Notes: a model not told the origin generated them from the letters alone. A DNA stretch of 15,775 bases from an uncultured Clostridium sp. (GCF_900547735.1 NZ_URHZ01000102.1:1-15775), one strand, 5' to 3'; shown: positions 1 through 8,025, numbered from the stretch's first letter. Made by a program: numbers and translations.

Positions 1-416
1 TTGTAAGGCGTCCGGCCGTATGTCCATACCGGTTTGGACTTTGGGCGGAGGCCTGTTGGGTCAAATCCACGGTTTACCGCTGTGAAGATGACGGAGAGCA
101 GGCTGCAGAATGGCGGGTACCCGTTGGTTACAAGTCACAGCTCTGTAAACTGTAACACTCTGTTTTACCGGCTCTGTTCTATATAGAAGCAAATGACGTG
201 CCAAAAAGTAAATATCCGCTGAAAAAGGCGATATTTATATGATTCCATCATTTTTTTTGGTTTTTTTCAGAAATATGGAGCGATTATCTCATCATTCAGG
301 GATTCTGTGGGTTCGTTCTATGGTGTTCAAACTGTTAGCACACAGTTAAAACACAGTTGATTCAGACAGATAAATAGAAAAGGGAAAAGAAAGTATGGTG
401 TATTTCATGGCGCCGT
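1..416. other. Non-coding or unresolved left edge
   Basis: I can support no gene here. A plus-strand frame is open from position 3 to a stop at 153-155 (50 codons without a start), in a GC-richer patch than what follows. It could be the tail of a gene beginning outside the window, but I do not recognise it and its openness could be chance. From about 160 on, the sequence becomes AT-rich, with T runs at about 251-259 and 261-267. Three copies of the hexamer ACAGTT or its complement occur at 330-335 (inverted), 342-347 and 353-358. A short hairpin sits at 210-236 (separate entry). Confidence 0.4.
210..236 (-). terminator. Weak hairpin, possible secondary terminator
   Basis: Read on the minus strand, AAATATCGC pairs with GCGGATATTT with one bulged base, around an 8-nt loop, and is followed by ACTTTTTGG. 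This is terminator-like but AT-rich and not tight against its T run. It lies about 280 bp past the last gene of the peptide-transport operon, so it could be a back-up to the hairpin at 417-453. It could equally be chance structure. Confidence 0.25.
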
Positions 417-453
417 AAAGGCGTCCACAAGGTTAAACCTTATGGACGCCTTT
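417..453 (-). terminator. Long hairpin ending the peptide-transport operon
   Basis: AAAGGCGTCCA and TGGACGCCTTT form a perfect 11-bp outer stem. After one mismatch the stem continues with AAGGT/ACCTT around a TAA loop. It begins 62 bp past the stop codon of the last ABC ATPase gene, where an operon end is expected. The structure is nearly symmetric, and the T tract on the minus strand is only three bases, so efficiency is uncertain and it could act on both strands or mainly protect the 3' end. Confidence 0.6.
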
Positions 454-514
454 ATCAGCAGCGGCAGCCTGTCTATAAAACAAACAGGAACCTGTTATGG
501 CAAGTTTAATTTTT

Positions 515-1474
515 CTAATTTCCGTCACATACGCGAAAACATCTGACAAAATGACCTTCCCCAAGATCGGTAATCGGCGGATCTTCCCTGTGGCAGCGTT
601 CGGTGGCATACCGGCAGCGCGCCGCAAAGCGGCAGCCAGGTTTCGGATCAATCGGGGAAGAAATCTCTCCTTCCAGAAGGATCCTCTCTTTCTTCGCCCC
701 AATCTTTGGCACAGGAATTGCCAGAAGTAAAGCCTGCGTATACGGATGCATTGCAGAAGTGAACAAAACCTTACTCGGCGCTTTTTCTACCATCTGGCCA
801 AGGTACATGACCAGAATATCATCCGAAACGTGTTTAACAACCGACATATCGTGGGTGATAAACATATAAGTATAATTAAAGTCTTTCTGCAATTTCTTAA
901 GTAAATTTAATATCTGGGCCTGAATTGAAACATCAAGTGCCGAAACCGGCTCATCACACACAATAAACTCCGGATTTAAGGCAAGTGCCCTGGCAATCCC
1001 GATACGCTGCCTGCGGCCGCCGTCCATCTCATGGGGATAGGAATCTGCAAAACGTTCGGCCAGGCCCACAAGCTCCATCATTCCAAATATCTTTTCATCC
1101 CTCTCCGCCTTGGACTGAAAAAAATTATGAATGTAAAATGGTTCTGCTATATTCTCATAAATCGTATTACGTGGATCCAATGAAGAATAAGGATCCTGGA
1201 AAATCATCTGTATCCGGCGTCTGTAAGCCAGTTTTTCTTTCTTTTTAAGTTTTGTGATATCGCACCCGTCAAAGAACACCGAGCCCGCCGTAGGCTCAAG
1301 CAGCATGGACATCAGACGCCCCGCCGTGCTTTTTCCGCATCCCGATTCCCCTACAATCCCGATGGTTTTACCCTTCTCAATCGTAAAATCCAGACCATCC
1401 ACAGCATGCAGCGTTCCTGAGGCGACTTTGAAATATTTTTTCAGGCCTTCTACCCTGATATATTCGTCACTCAT
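515..1474 (-). CDS. Oligopeptide/dipeptide ABC transporter ATPase, OppF/DppF-like
   Basis: This is one of two nucleotide-binding subunits that power peptide import at the inner face of the membrane. Visible motifs: Walker A GESGCGKST (42-50), Q-loop QDPYSS (93-98), Walker B FIVCDEP (170-176), D-loop SALD (178-181) and switch histidine 208. The signature motif, normally LSGGQ, reads MDGGR (150-154), so one of the two composite ATP sites of the D/F heterodimer is probably atypical. The C-terminal oligopeptide-transporter extension carries four cysteines (281, 287, 294, 312), the spacing linked to an iron-sulfur cluster in some DppD/DppF proteins. The start is fixed by AAGGAGGT just upstream, inside the end of the preceding gene (8-bp overlap, so translational coupling is likely). 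It is last in the operon. The Opp/Dpp family is clear; whether the substrate is di- or oligopeptide, or another solute such as nickel, cannot be told from this subunit. Confidence 0.93.
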   Translation of the reverse strand: MSDEYIRVEGLKKYFKVASGTLHAVDGLDFTIEKGKTIGIVGESGCGKSTAGRLMSMLLEPTAGSVFFDGCDITKLKKKEKLAYRRRIQMIFQDPYSSLDPRNTIYENIAEPFYIHNFFQSKAERDEKIFGMMELVGLAERFADSYPHEMDGGRRQRIGIARALALNPEFIVCDEPVSALDVSIQAQILNLLKKLQKDFNYTYMFITHDMSVVKHVSDDILVMYLGQMVEKAPSKVLFTSAMHPYTQALLLAIPVPKIGAKKERILLEGEISSPIDPKPGCRFAARCRYATERCHREDPPITDLGEGHFVRCFRVCDGN

Positions 1475-2468
1475 ATTTCTTTACCTCCTTCGCCGGAATG
1501 GCATTTTCATAGATCAGGCATCTGACATAATGGCCGTTCCCATGATCAATATACTTCGGTTTTCTGGAGGAACAGCATTGATCCGCATATTTACACCGTG
1601 GATGAAACTTACACCCCTCCGGAAGATTCATTGGATCCGGCATGAGTCCTTCAATAGGGGACAGATATTCCGCGTCGCTCGTAATGTCGGGAATTGATCC
1701 AAAAAGCCCGTTGGTATACGGATGCAGCGGATTTTCGAAAATCTGTTCCAGGCTTCCGTATTCAATGATTTCTCCTGCATACATGATAGCCACTGTGTCA
1801 CAGATTTCCGCCACGATTCCCATATCATGAGTAATCATAATCATAGATGTATTATTTTTTTCCTTCAGTTCCGCCATCAGCTCCAACACCTGGGCCTGGA
1901 TCGTAACGTCCAGTGCGGTAGTCGGCTCATCGGCAATCAGAAGTTTTGGGTTACAGGCAAGCGCTATGGCAATAACAACCCTCTGCTTCATTCCGCCGGA
2001 AAACTGATGCGGATACTCAAAGGCGCGTTCCGCCGGAATTCGCACGGTCTCAAGCATCTTAATTGCTTTTATCTTTGCTTCGTGTTTGCTGACCTGCTGA
2101 TGCGCGGAGATTACTTCACTAATCTGATCCGCCACGGTATAGACCGGATTCAGGGAAGTCATCGGATCCTGGAATACCATGGATATTTCCTTTCCCCTTA
2201 TCTTGAGATACTCTTCTTTGCTGATTTTCTGCAGATCCTTTCCTTCAAAAAAGATGCTGCCGCTTTCAATCTTGCCCGGAGGGCTGTCAATCAGATTCAG
2301 GATCGACAGAGCAAGCGTCGTTTTGCCTGCTCCTGTTTCCCCTACCAGCCCCAGCGTCTTTCCTTCCTCCAGAGAAAGGCTGACATCGTTGATGGCATTC
2401 ACTACTCCATTATCCGTATAAAATTTCACGTTTAAATCTTTAATGTCTAATAATAATTTTTCGTCCAT
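1467..2468 (-). CDS. Oligopeptide/dipeptide ABC transporter ATPase, OppD/DppD-like
   Basis: This is the second nucleotide-binding subunit, expected to pair with the OppF-like protein. Motifs are canonical: Walker A GETGAGKTT (43-51), Q-loop Q100, signature FSGGMKQ (156-162), Walker B LLIADEP (176-182) and switch histidine 214. Its standard signature contrasts with the altered one in its partner. The C-terminal extension has cysteines 286, 292, 298/299 and 317, with the same C-X5-C-X6-C-X17-C spacing as in the partner if C299 is used. That is consistent with a possible Fe-S cluster as reported for some DppD/DppF proteins. The start has GAGGT upstream and lies 17 bp after the stop of the second permease gene; the stop overlaps the next gene by 8 bp. 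Length (333 aa) is normal for the family. Confidence 0.95.
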   Translation of the reverse strand: MDEKLLLDIKDLNVKFYTDNGVVNAINDVSLSLEEGKTLGLVGETGAGKTTLALSILNLIDSPPGKIESGSIFFEGKDLQKISKEEYLKIRGKEISMVFQDPMTSLNPVYTVADQISEVISAHQQVSKHEAKIKAIKMLETVRIPAERAFEYPHQFSGGMKQRVVIAIALACNPKLLIADEPTTALDVTIQAQVLELMAELKEKNNTSMIMITHDMGIVAEICDTVAIMYAGEIIEYGSLEQIFENPLHPYTNGLFGSIPDITSDAEYLSPIEGLMPDPMNLPEGCKFHPRCKYADQCCSSRKPKYIDHGNGHYVRCLIYENAIPAKEVKKYE

Positions 2469-2485
2469 TTCGCGTACCTCGCCGT

Positions 2486-3388
2486 TTATCGCTTCATTCT
2501 CGGATCAAGAGCATCCCTGAGTCCATCTCCCATCAGCGTCAGCGCCGTTACCGTCAGCACTATCGCAATTCCCGGAAATACGGTAAGATGCCAGCAGTCA
2601 CGGATAAATTCACGGCCGCCGGACAGCATCGTTCCCCACTCGGGCGACGGAGGCTGAATTCCAAGACCGATAAAGCTCATGGAGCTTATCAGTACAATGC
2701 CGGTTCCAACATACAGTACGAACTGAGAAATCAACGGGTTTATTGCATTGGGAATAATATGTTTAAGTATAATCCAGAAATCCGAACCTCCCAGACCTTT
2801 GGACGCCTCAATATATTCATTATTTTTTACCGTAAGAACCTGGGCTCTGATAAAACGGGTGTCACCCGGAACAAAGCTGAGCCCCAGGGCCAGTGTGAGG
2901 TTAAATGCGCTTGGCTTCATAATGCTCACCAGAGTAATCATAAGGAGCGTCGTCGGTATTGCCATGATTACGTCCAGTGTTCTCATGATGAGAGCGTCGG
3001 TCGTACCGCCGTAATAGGCGGCCAGAGATCCCAGAAAGAGGCTGATGACCATGGAAACCAAAACCGACACCACGCTAATGGTGATGGATGTTTTTCCTCC
3101 CCAAAGGAGTCTGGAAAGCAAGTCTCTCCCCAGCTCGTCGGTTCCTAAAAGGTGACCCGGCGCCGGAAACTGGCGTATCATCGAATAATCGGCTTTCAGA
3201 ACGTCATTTTCATAGCTCAGATAGAGAGGTGCGGTAATACATATGGCCAATATGACTCCAAGCATGATCAAACCGACAACAGCAGATTTGTTGCGTCTGA
3301 ACTTAACCCATGCATTATAGCCGGGGCTGTGCCTCTTTTTGCTTCTCCCGGTATCGGCGGCCTGTTTCGTGTCTGTATTTTTAAGCAT
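2486..3388 (-). CDS. Peptide ABC transporter permease, OppC/DppC-like
   Basis: This is one of two membrane subunits forming the translocation pore. A charged, lysine/arginine-rich cytoplasmic N-terminus (about 1-35) leads into the first membrane segment (about 36-56). The hallmark OppC stretch around LGTDELGRDLLSRL (81-94) follows, then further hydrophobic segments. The EAA coupling loop that docks onto the ATPases runs from E194 (EASKGLGGSD) to about N214 (HIIPN). Length (300 aa) is typical. The start has AAGGAGG upstream and overlaps the end of the OppB-like gene by 8 bp, so the two permeases are probably translationally coupled. Substrate specificity is set mainly by the binding protein, so nothing here narrows it beyond the peptide/nickel family. 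Confidence 0.94.
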   Translation of the reverse strand: MLKNTDTKQAADTGRSKKRHSPGYNAWVKFRRNKSAVVGLIMLGVILAICITAPLYLSYENDVLKADYSMIRQFPAPGHLLGTDELGRDLLSRLLWGGKTSITISVVSVLVSMVISLFLGSLAAYYGGTTDALIMRTLDVIMAIPTTLLMITLVSIMKPSAFNLTLALGLSFVPGDTRFIRAQVLTVKNNEYIEASKGLGGSDFWIILKHIIPNAINPLISQFVLYVGTGIVLISSMSFIGLGIQPPSPEWGTMLSGGREFIRDCWHLTVFPGIAIVLTVTALTLMGDGLRDALDPRMKR

Positions 3389-4349
3389 TGTTCATCGCCT
3401 CCTTATGTGGTATTTTCTTCGGCTTCACATAAAGGGAACGGATTCTCGGATCCACCGCGGCGTATGCCAGGTCCGTAATCAGATTGGTGAGCGCTATCAG
3501 TATGGCGATAATGATAACTCCGCCCATGATAACCGGCATATCCTTCTGTCTGAGTGCTTCTACCAGCATTTTTCCCATTCCGTTAATACTGAACAACTGC
3601 TCAATTACAATCGAACCGCCAAAGCAGAACCCGACTGAAACTCCAATAGAAGTAATTGTCGGCATCAGGGCATTTTTAAGCGCATGTTTACGGATTACCA
3701 CACGCTCATCGAGCCCCTTGGCCCGGGCTGTTTTGATATAGTCCTGCCGTATTACCTCAAGCATCGAAGCTCGCGTCAGTCTCGACCCGGAAGCCCATCC
3801 ATAGGTGGATGCACAGATTACAGGCATAATCATATGCCTGATACTGTCGAACCCAGTGGACGGCAGCCATTTAAGCTTTACGGAAAAGAGCAGCATCAGC
3901 ATCAGCCCCAGCCAGAACTCCGGCATAGAGGCCAGGATCAGCGTCACAATCCTCATTGTATTGTCAAAAACAGTATTTTGCTTTACCGCAAGCGCAATTC
4001 CAAGCGGTATCTGCACAATCACAATCAGCGCGATTCCGGTAAGTGAAAGTCTCAGCGTATTCGGCAGACGCAGCTTTACCATGTCCGAAATCTGCTGTTT
4101 TGATATGTAGGACTCTCCCAAATCCCCCCGAACCGCTTTTTTAACATAATTAATATACTGGACCGGATAGGGATCATTGAGCCCGCGTTCCTCCTTAAAC
4201 TGGTATAACTGTTCCTGCGTTGCATTGACGCCCAGCGCCAGTCTCGCCGGATCCCCGGGGGCAAAACTGAGCATTGTAAATACTAAAATCGACACTCCGA
4301 TTACTATCGGGATAATCTGTAAAAGCCGTTTCATTATATATCTCGTCAT
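3381..4349 (-). CDS. Peptide ABC transporter permease, OppB/DppB-like
   Basis: This is the first membrane subunit of the importer. The N-terminal membrane segment (about 8-28) is followed by the family-typical PGDPA (31-35). An extracytoplasmic stretch (about 36-97) comes next, then several hydrophobic segments. The EAA loop lies at about 203-226 (DYIKTARAKGLDERVV, then KHALKNAL). The protein ends in a short basic tail after VDPRIRS (299-305). Length (322 aa) is normal. The start at 4349 has AAGGAGGT upstream at suitable spacing; a second in-frame Met at residue 6 is less well placed. It lies 41 bp after the S9 peptidase gene and overlaps the OppC-like gene by 8 bp, placing it in the same operon. 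Confidence 0.94.
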   Translation of the reverse strand: MTRYIMKRLLQIIPIVIGVSILVFTMLSFAPGDPARLALGVNATQEQLYQFKEERGLNDPYPVQYINYVKKAVRGDLGESYISKQQISDMVKLRLPNTLRLSLTGIALIVIVQIPLGIALAVKQNTVFDNTMRIVTLILASMPEFWLGLMLMLLFSVKLKWLPSTGFDSIRHMIMPVICASTYGWASGSRLTRASMLEVIRQDYIKTARAKGLDERVVIRKHALKNALMPTITSIGVSVGFCFGGSIVIEQLFSINGMGKMLVEALRQKDMPVIMGGVIIIAILIALTNLITDLAYAAVDPRIRSLYVKPKKIPHKEAMNNA

Positions 4350-4390
4350 ACTAATCGATACCTCCTTGCAGGTATGTATGAAGCCCCCGT

Positions 4391-6334
4391 CTAACCAGGT
4401 ATATACCGGTCAAACCATTCCGCTGTTTCCTGCATAATTTTAAGCCTTGCCCACGGCCTGCCCGACCGGAACACGCAGTGCGTTTCTCCATTCAAAATTA
4501 CGGTGCGTGAAGGAATCCCCTGTGTAATCAATGCCTGATACAGACTGAGTCCCTGATCGACAGGACACCTGTAGTCCTCTCCGCACTCGATGAACAAGGT
4601 CGGAGTCGAACAGCGGCCGGCATAGGCAAGCGGAGAAATCCTCCAGTGTTCACGAATATCTTCCCACGGATAGCTTCCCGCTATGGTCACGTCAAATCCA
4701 GGAAGATCATCCGTAGCATGGAGGCTTATCCAGTCTGCAATTCCAGACTGGGAAACTGCGGCTGCAAAGCGGCAGCTTCTCGTGATAATCCAGTTAGTCA
4801 TAAAACCGCCGTAGGAAATTCCCGTGACACCCAATCTTTTTTCATCAACCGCCTTATATCGCTCCAGCACGGTATCCACAAACTTCATAATGTCTTCATA
4901 ATCAATTGTGCCGTATCTCTTTCTCAGATTGCTGAACTCCGCCGTATCTCCTATGCTTCCATGAGGATTACAGTACATTACAAAATATCCGCCTGCTGCC
5001 CAGACCTGATGTGCAAAATTGAACCCTCCATAAAAACGAAGCTGTGGGCCACCGTGAATATTCAGGATTGCAGGATATTTTTTGCCCGGGTTATAATTGG
5101 CGGGAGGAACCACCCAGCCGTCAACCTCGCTGCCGTCACTGCTTGTAAAAACAAGATGCTCCGGTTTGGACAAATCAAATGTTCCGAGGCCTGATTCATG
5201 AAGCGCCGTAAGCTGGACCGCCTTGTCCGGATACAATTCATAAATTTCCGCTCCGCCCAGTTCCGGCAGCCCCGCGGCAAAGATGCGGCCGTCTGCAGAA
5301 ATAATAAAATGCAGGATATCGATTCCTTCCGGTGAAATTCGTACTTCTTTATTCCCGTCCCGGCGATACAGACCTACTCCTCCTCTGTTTTGCATCGTAT
5401 AATACAGACTGCCGTCTAATGCCAGGAATTCACGGCCGTTTCCTCTGGAAAAATCAGTTGAAGTCAGATTAAACGGTGTATATTGTGTCTTAAATCTGGC
5501 GTCCAGCTTTCTGTCACCGCCTTTTGCCGTATAGATGTATGAATTTACATCGTCGGGCAGAACATCGGTGACTGTAAAAATCCTATCACCCGACACGGCC
5601 AGAGCCGCGAACATACAATCACCCAGTGCGCTGAGCCGGAACTGTCTGTTTTCCCAGCAATATACGGAGTATTTCTGTTCCGTACTAATCTGATACTCCT
5701 CTCCCAGCACATATAACCTGCCTTCCCCAACGGCGTAATCATGTGTCTGAAAATCCGGCGGCGTAACAGGCACCAGGGAGCCGTCCCCGCGATTGTACTC
5801 ATAAAGGCGGTTCCGCTTCTTATTTACGTACCCCTGCCCATCTATCCGATAGGGATATTCATCGCATACGATTACTTCACCCCTGAGATGGGCCTCGACA
5901 GCTCTCTGATCCCCGGCGGCTTTTAGCTTCTCAAGTTCCAGGTCCCAGACCGCGCTGATTACAAGACGCTCTCCCGCAAGAAGACCTGCCTGCGCATGGG
6001 GCAGGGGCAGACTAAATGCCTCCCCCGTCTCCCCGGATACGGGATCCGCCTCCCAAAACTTCGTACTCTGGGATGATACACCATCGTCCATCTCATCCCA
6101 TGTATAAATCACCTTCCCATTCTGGTCAAAAAAACAGTTCCGGATTGAATCATGGCTGTCCAGGCAATGCAGCCTGCCGCTGCTCAGTTCATAAGCATAG
6201 AGAAATGAGTGGTATCTGTTTTCTGCAATACATGCACTTTCCAGGCAAAATGCCAAAATGTTTCCATCCGGCGATACACATAAATCAGAAATACTCTTAA
6301 TTAAACCCATATTTTCGGCATGAATCAGTTTCAT
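4391..6334 (-). CDS. S9 family serine peptidase (acylaminoacyl-peptidase/prolyl-oligopeptidase type)
   Basis: This is a predicted cytoplasmic serine peptidase acting on short or blocked peptides. The first roughly 390 residues look like a beta-propeller (for example the SPDGNILAF strand at the N-terminus), which in this family filters for small substrates. The C-terminal alpha/beta-hydrolase domain shows HGGP (427-430, oxyanion region), nucleophile elbow GISYGG with Ser507, the GEDYRCP stretch with probable catalytic Asp587, and GETH with His619, so the triad is complete. There is no signal peptide or membrane segment. The start has GGGAGGA upstream. The gene sits 25 bp after the lipoprotein binding-protein gene and 41 bp before the first permease, inside the ABC operon, so it most likely degrades the peptides that system imports. 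The exact bond specificity (acylaminoacyl, prolyl, dipeptidyl) cannot be read from sequence; ED.RCP after the elbow favours the S9C type. Confidence 0.9.
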   Translation of the reverse strand: MKLIHAENMGLIKSISDLCVSPDGNILAFCLESACIAENRYHSFLYAYELSSGRLHCLDSHDSIRNCFFDQNGKVIYTWDEMDDGVSSQSTKFWEADPVSGETGEAFSLPLPHAQAGLLAGERLVISAVWDLELEKLKAAGDQRAVEAHLRGEVIVCDEYPYRIDGQGYVNKKRNRLYEYNRGDGSLVPVTPPDFQTHDYAVGEGRLYVLGEEYQISTEQKYSVYCWENRQFRLSALGDCMFAALAVSGDRIFTVTDVLPDDVNSYIYTAKGGDRKLDARFKTQYTPFNLTSTDFSRGNGREFLALDGSLYYTMQNRGGVGLYRRDGNKEVRISPEGIDILHFIISADGRIFAAGLPELGGAEIYELYPDKAVQLTALHESGLGTFDLSKPEHLVFTSSDGSEVDGWVVPPANYNPGKKYPAILNIHGGPQLRFYGGFNFAHQVWAAGGYFVMYCNPHGSIGDTAEFSNLRKRYGTIDYEDIMKFVDTVLERYKAVDEKRLGVTGISYGGFMTNWIITRSCRFAAAVSQSGIADWISLHATDDLPGFDVTIAGSYPWEDIREHWRISPLAYAGRCSTPTLFIECGEDYRCPVDQGLSLYQALITQGIPSRTVILNGETHCVFRSGRPWARLKIMQETAEWFDRYIPG

Positions 6335-6359
6335 ACTCGTCCTCCCATACTCTGCCCGA

Positions 6360-7874
6360 TTACCGGCTCAATTTTCTTAAAACGGGTCTGCCGTTGTTCT
6401 GCAGTTCAACTCCTTTTATGTCTTTGTCCGCAACAAAGTACATCTTAGGTGAGAATGTCGGGATAAACGGCACCTGATCCCATGCGATCTCCTGCAGTTC
6501 TTTGGCTGCGTCCAGGCCGACCTGAGGATTTGTTGCCGAACCTGCGGCAATGTGATACAGTTCATCGCACCGCTCATCCGTGAAGAAGGTTCCGTTATAG
6601 TCTCCCTGAGAACCGGAATATAACATCGCCATATAATTCATGAGAAACGGAGGAATCGACCAGTCATCGGAAATCACTTCAAATTCACCCTTGTACATCT
6701 TATCAAGATATGCGCCGAATTCCATGGTTGTAATCTCCATGTCTATGCCGATTTGTTTAAGCTCCAACTGGTATGCCTCATAAGCCTGTCTTGTCTTCTC
6801 ACCGGCATATGTAATAAGTTCAATCTTAAGCGGATTATTCTGTGTATAACCTTCTCCCTCCAGGAGTTCACGAGCTTTCTCTAAATCGTAATGAATTGCG
6901 TTGGGAGCCGAATAGTAGAATTCCGCCTGTCTCGGAACAAAGCTGTCCGATACGGTCATCAGTTTATTCAGGGCTAAAAAGCCTTCCCGATTATATGCAT
7001 ATGCCATAGCTTTTCTGAGGTTCAGATTGTCAAACGGCGGTTTGGAAACATTCATCCATACCTGATATAAGGTAATCGTTTCTCCTTCATAAACAGTAAC
7101 CGCCTGATTTTCTGAAGCTCGGTCGTAATCAGCGATAGAGATTGCAGTGGCATCCACATCTCCCGACTCCAGGGCAATATAGGCAGCGGAATCTTCTTCC
7201 ATACAGAGGAATGTATATTCATCCATATAACATTTCTCAAAAGGATAATCCTCCCATGCTTCCAGAACTATTTTCGATCCGGGAACATATTCTTTTAACT
7301 TATATGGTCCTGTGCCGACCGGCTTATTGGCCCAGTCGTCTCCGGCAGATTCGCAGTAAGATTTGTCATACAGATAAACGCTTGTAAGAGCGGCAACCGT
7401 ATCTACGAACGGAGTTTCAAGATGAATAATCACCTTATTATCCCCCTCGGCCTCCATGCTCTTAATGCTTCCAAAAGCATGTCCGCCCAACGAGTGTTCC
7501 CTGTTCTGTTCGATGGAATAAATGATATCCTCCGGCAGCGCTTTTTCCCCATTCTGGAACATGTAACCCTCTCCCATGGTCAGCACTACGGTAAGATCAT
7601 CCGGTGTCTCCCACTCCTTCACTACGCCTGGAAGCGGAGCTCCGGTCTCCGGATCCGGTTCTAATACCAGGTCATAGAGAAGTTTTGAAATCTCCTCGCA
7701 GTCGATGGTTCCCGCCGAATAACAGTCCAGTGTGTTGGGAATGGAAACCAGCCTGATCGTAATCGACTTACTGTCTCCTGCTGCCTGGTTCTGGACTGGG
7801 GCAGTGGCTTCCGGCTTCGAGCAGCCCCCAAGCACCAACATAGCCGCCAAAGCAATACTAAGCAATCTTTTCAT
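6360..7874 (-). CDS. Peptide-binding lipoprotein of ABC transporter (SBP family 5)
   Basis: This is the extracytoplasmic substrate-binding protein that delivers ligand to the permeases. The N-terminus is a lipoprotein signal: KR, a hydrophobic core, then LVLGGC with the lipidated cysteine at 18, followed by a short linker to about residue 35. Family-5 hallmarks are visible: the domain I region around LEPDPETGAPLPG (71-83), GTGPYKL (187-193) and LRKAMAYAYNREGF (286-299). Length (504 aa) is in the usual range. The start is set by AAAGGAGG 7 nt upstream. It is the first gene of the operon with the S9 peptidase, two permeases and two ATPases, and lies about 115 nt downstream of the predicted transcription start. 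The family also includes nickel and other solute binders, but the co-transcribed peptidase favours peptides. Confidence 0.93.
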   Translation of the reverse strand: MKRLLSIALAAMLVLGGCSKPEATAPVQNQAAGDSKSITIRLVSIPNTLDCYSAGTIDCEEISKLLYDLVLEPDPETGAPLPGVVKEWETPDDLTVVLTMGEGYMFQNGEKALPEDIIYSIEQNREHSLGGHAFGSIKSMEAEGDNKVIIHLETPFVDTVAALTSVYLYDKSYCESAGDDWANKPVGTGPYKLKEYVPGSKIVLEAWEDYPFEKCYMDEYTFLCMEEDSAAYIALESGDVDATAISIADYDRASENQAVTVYEGETITLYQVWMNVSKPPFDNLNLRKAMAYAYNREGFLALNKLMTVSDSFVPRQAEFYYSAPNAIHYDLEKARELLEGEGYTQNNPLKIELITYAGEKTRQAYEAYQLELKQIGIDMEITTMEFGAYLDKMYKGEFEVISDDWSIPPFLMNYMAMLYSGSQGDYNGTFFTDERCDELYHIAAGSATNPQVGLDAAKELQEIAWDQVPFIPTFSPKMYFVADKDIKGVELQNNGRPVLRKLSR

Positions 7875-7942
7875 CTCTCTTCCTCCTTTAAATTCTCTTT
7901 TTCATAATATAATTTACTGCGGAACATCAATGTCGGCTCCAC

Positions 7943-7979
7943 ATAAAATCACGCTGTTTATGTCGATAATATAATCACG
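7943..7979. repeat. Tandem AT-rich 11-mers in the leader, 26 bp apart
   Basis: ATAAAATCACG (7943-7953) and ATATAATCACG (7969-7979) differ at one position and start exactly 26 bp apart, just downstream of the predicted transcription start of the peptide operon. With the inverted copy at 7995-8003 they form three evenly spaced elements. They may be operator sites; AT-rich chance repetition is the alternative. Confidence 0.4.
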
Positions 7980-8004
7980 TTTGTTTTATACTCATGATTA
8001 TATT
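7968..8004. promoter_or_regulatory. Inverted repeat over the -10 box, possible operator
   Basis: AATATAATCA (7968-7977) is a perfect 10-bp inverted match to TGATTATATT (7995-8004), with 17 bp between. The right arm contains the -10 hexamer of the peptide-operon promoter, so a bound protein would block RNA polymerase. The arms are AT-rich and one includes the -10 itself, so part of the symmetry could be coincidence. Confidence 0.4.
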
Positions 8005-8025
8005 CTCTCTAGTATGTTTTGTCAA
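7997..8025 (-). promoter_or_regulatory. Sigma-A promoter of the peptide-uptake operon
   Basis: On the minus strand TTGACA (8025-8020) and TATAAT (8002-7997) are both perfect consensus, separated by exactly 17 bp. Transcription should start near 7990, giving a leader of about 115 nt before the binding-protein start at 7874. The perfect match suggests high intrinsic strength, so expression is probably limited by a repressor or by post-initiation control. Confidence 0.85.

Noticed and set aside
3..155. Plus-strand open frame at the left edge, possible gene tail
   Set aside because: Fifty codons with no recognisable motif in a GC-rich patch; chance openness is plausible and the start is outside the window. 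Mentioned only as unresolved.
394..417. Tiny plus-strand ORF (7 codons plus stop) before the 417-453 hairpin, suggestive of a leader peptide
   Set aside because: The purine-rich stretch before it resembles a weak ribosome binding site, but there is no plus-strand gene downstream for it to control.
1722..2435. Long plus-strand ORF opposite the OppD-like ATPase gene
   Set aside because: Antisense shadow of a clearly conserved ATPase; no ribosome binding site or domain.
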